Source of the DNA: Pseudomonadota bacterium
GTDB taxonomy: Bacteria; Pseudomonadota; Alphaproteobacteria; Rhizobiales; Xanthobacteraceae
Assembly (NCBI GenBank): GCA_023387695.1
Contig: JAEWHT010000272.1
Span: 1-15,385, forward strand
Direction of reading: 5' to 3'
Length of the DNA: 15,385 nucleotides
Part shown: positions 14,550 to 15,385 of the stretch, in pieces
Position numbering within the stretch: the first letter of the stretch is position 1
How the letters are laid out: the number at the start of each line of letters is the position of its first letter
The notes under the pieces: generated by a model
What the model saw: only the letters and a program-made list of their open reading frames with translations
What the model was told of the DNA's origin: nothing
The model's database searches: none
Made by a program: the position numbers and the translations under genes

Positions 14550-14567
14550 AAGTGGAGACCGACGATC

Positions 14568-15385
14568 ATGGCTCTAGCCCGCGGCCGCCGCAGCGAAGGC
14601 GCCTTCAACTACTGGCCCGGATTCGTCGACGCGCTGTCGACGCTGGTGCTGTCGATCGTATTCCTGCTCTCGGTCTTCCTGGTCGTGCAGTTCTTCCTGT
14701 CGCAGGAAGTCACCGGCAAGGACAAGGCGCTGGAGCAGCTCAACGCCAAGATCGCGCAACTCAACGAGCTGCTGTCGCTCGAGAAGCTCGGCAAGCTGAC
14801 GCTCGACGACCAGGTCTCGTCACTCAAAGCCGGCCTCGCTTCGGCCGAGAGTGAGCGCGACCGCATCAAGGGCCTCTATGACGGCCTCGCTGCCGCCGGC
14901 AACGACGCGCAAGGCAAGACCGCCGAGCTCGGCAAGGCGCTCGACTCCGAGAAGGCCGTCTCGGCGCGGGCACTGGCGCAGATCGAGGTGTTGAACCAGC
15001 AGATCAGCGCGCTGCGCCGGCAATTGGCAGCGCTGGAAGAGGCGCTTGACGCTTCGGAAAAGAAAGACAAGGAATCGCAGAACCGCATCGCTGATCTGGG
15101 GTCTCGCTTGAACGTCGCATTGGCGCAGCGCGTGCAGGAATTGTCGCGCTACCGTTCCGAATTCTTCGGTCGCCTCCGCGCAATCCTCGGCAACCGTCCC
15201 GACATCCGCGTGGTCGGCGACCGCTTCGTGTTCCAGTCCGAAGTGTTCTTCGACACCGGACAGGCGACGCTGTTGCCCGAAGGCCGCGCCGAGCTCGACA
15301 CGGTCGCGGCCGCGCTGATCGAGCTCGACAAGAAGATCCCGGCTGAGATCGCCTGGGTGCTGCGCGTCGACGGCCACACCGACGT
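14568..15385 (+). CDS. MotB/OmpA-like peptidoglycan-binding protein with long coiled coil (3' end outside window)
   Basis: An open frame from ATG 14568 to the window end, 272 complete codons. A short cytoplasmic N-terminus is followed by FVDALSTLVLSIVFLLSVFLVVQFF (19-43), a single membrane helix with Asp21 at its start, where MotB carries its proton-binding aspartate. Residues about 50-195 are a long heptad-like coiled coil rich in Leu, Ala, Glu, Gln and Lys. From about 218 an OmpA-type peptidoglycan-binding domain begins (FVFQSEVFFDTGQATLLPEG, then VLRVDGHTD at 264-272), cut by the window edge. It fits as the moving partner of the ExbB-like channel protein just upstream: ion flow at the membrane helix, a long reach across the periplasm, anchoring to the cell wall. 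The coiled coil is far longer than in flagellar MotB. Start is supported by GTGGAGA about 13 nt upstream. Confidence 0.87.
   Translation, partial: MALARGRRSEGAFNYWPGFVDALSTLVLSIVFLLSVFLVVQFFLSQEVTGKDKALEQLNAKIAQLNELLSLEKLGKLTLDDQVSSLKAGLASAESERDRIKGLYDGLAAAGNDAQGKTAELGKALDSEKAVSARALAQIEVLNQQISALRRQLAALEEALDASEKKDKESQNRIADLGSRLNVALAQRVQELSRYRSEFFGRLRAILGNRPDIRVVGDRFVFQSEVFFDTGQATLLPEGRAELDTVAAALIELDKKIPAEIAWVLRVDGHTD

Noticed and set aside
13342..15385. Zorya defence system (ZorA/ZorB)
   Set aside because: The ExbB-like protein lacks the very long ZorA tail, and no defence effector is visible in the window. It stays open only because the downstream genes are not shown.
1..15385. CRISPR arrays, tRNA or rRNA genes, insertion sequences, prophage or integrative elements
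   Set aside because: No regularly spaced repeats, no tRNA-like cloverleaf noticed, and no transposase, integrase or phage protein in any frame.

Overview
The window looks like chromosomal, mostly housekeeping DNA of a high-GC alphaproteobacterium. The gene order, the style of the proteins and two families of GC-rich palindromic intergenic repeats suggest Bradyrhizobium or a close relative. This is a judgement from recognition, not from a database search. No rRNA, tRNA, CRISPR array, insertion sequence, integrase or phage gene was seen. Eleven complete genes are called, plus two that are cut by the window edges.

Left part (1-5878, all + strand): the end of phosphoglycerate kinase, a class II fructose-bisphosphate aldolase, a palindromic repeat, a class I fructose-bisphosphate aldolase, a degenerate thiamine-phosphate-synthase-like protein starting 3 nt after it, an exported Sel1-repeat protein, and an inositol-monophosphatase-family enzyme. 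The central point is sugar-phosphate metabolism with two unrelated aldolases for the same reaction side by side. A hairpin at 5892-5915 closes the block.

Middle part (5937-11201, - strand): a tiny His/Trp-rich exported protein with a possible general-stress (EcfG-type) promoter, then an RND efflux operon (periplasmic lipoprotein adaptor, then inner-membrane pump, 6 nt apart) without its own outer-membrane channel or adjacent regulator, then an unrecognised small membrane protein.

Right part: a - strand pair (11335-13169) in which a DUF1295 membrane protein is translationally coupled (ATGA overlap) to a SAM-dependent methyltransferase. The methyltransferase is usually labelled cyclopropane-fatty-acid synthase, but it reads much more like the plant coclaurine N-methyltransferase family. 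Divergent from it, on the + strand, is a MotA/TolQ/ExbB-type proton-channel protein. After a second palindromic repeat comes a MotB/OmpA-like partner with one membrane helix, a long coiled coil and the start of a peptidoglycan-binding domain, cut by the window end. These two probably form an ion-driven envelope machine.

The best candidates for something not well described are the DUF1295/coclaurine-methyltransferase-like pair and the coiled-coil ExbB/OmpA pair. The ThiE-like protein behind the aldolase and the small His/Trp-rich secreted protein come next.
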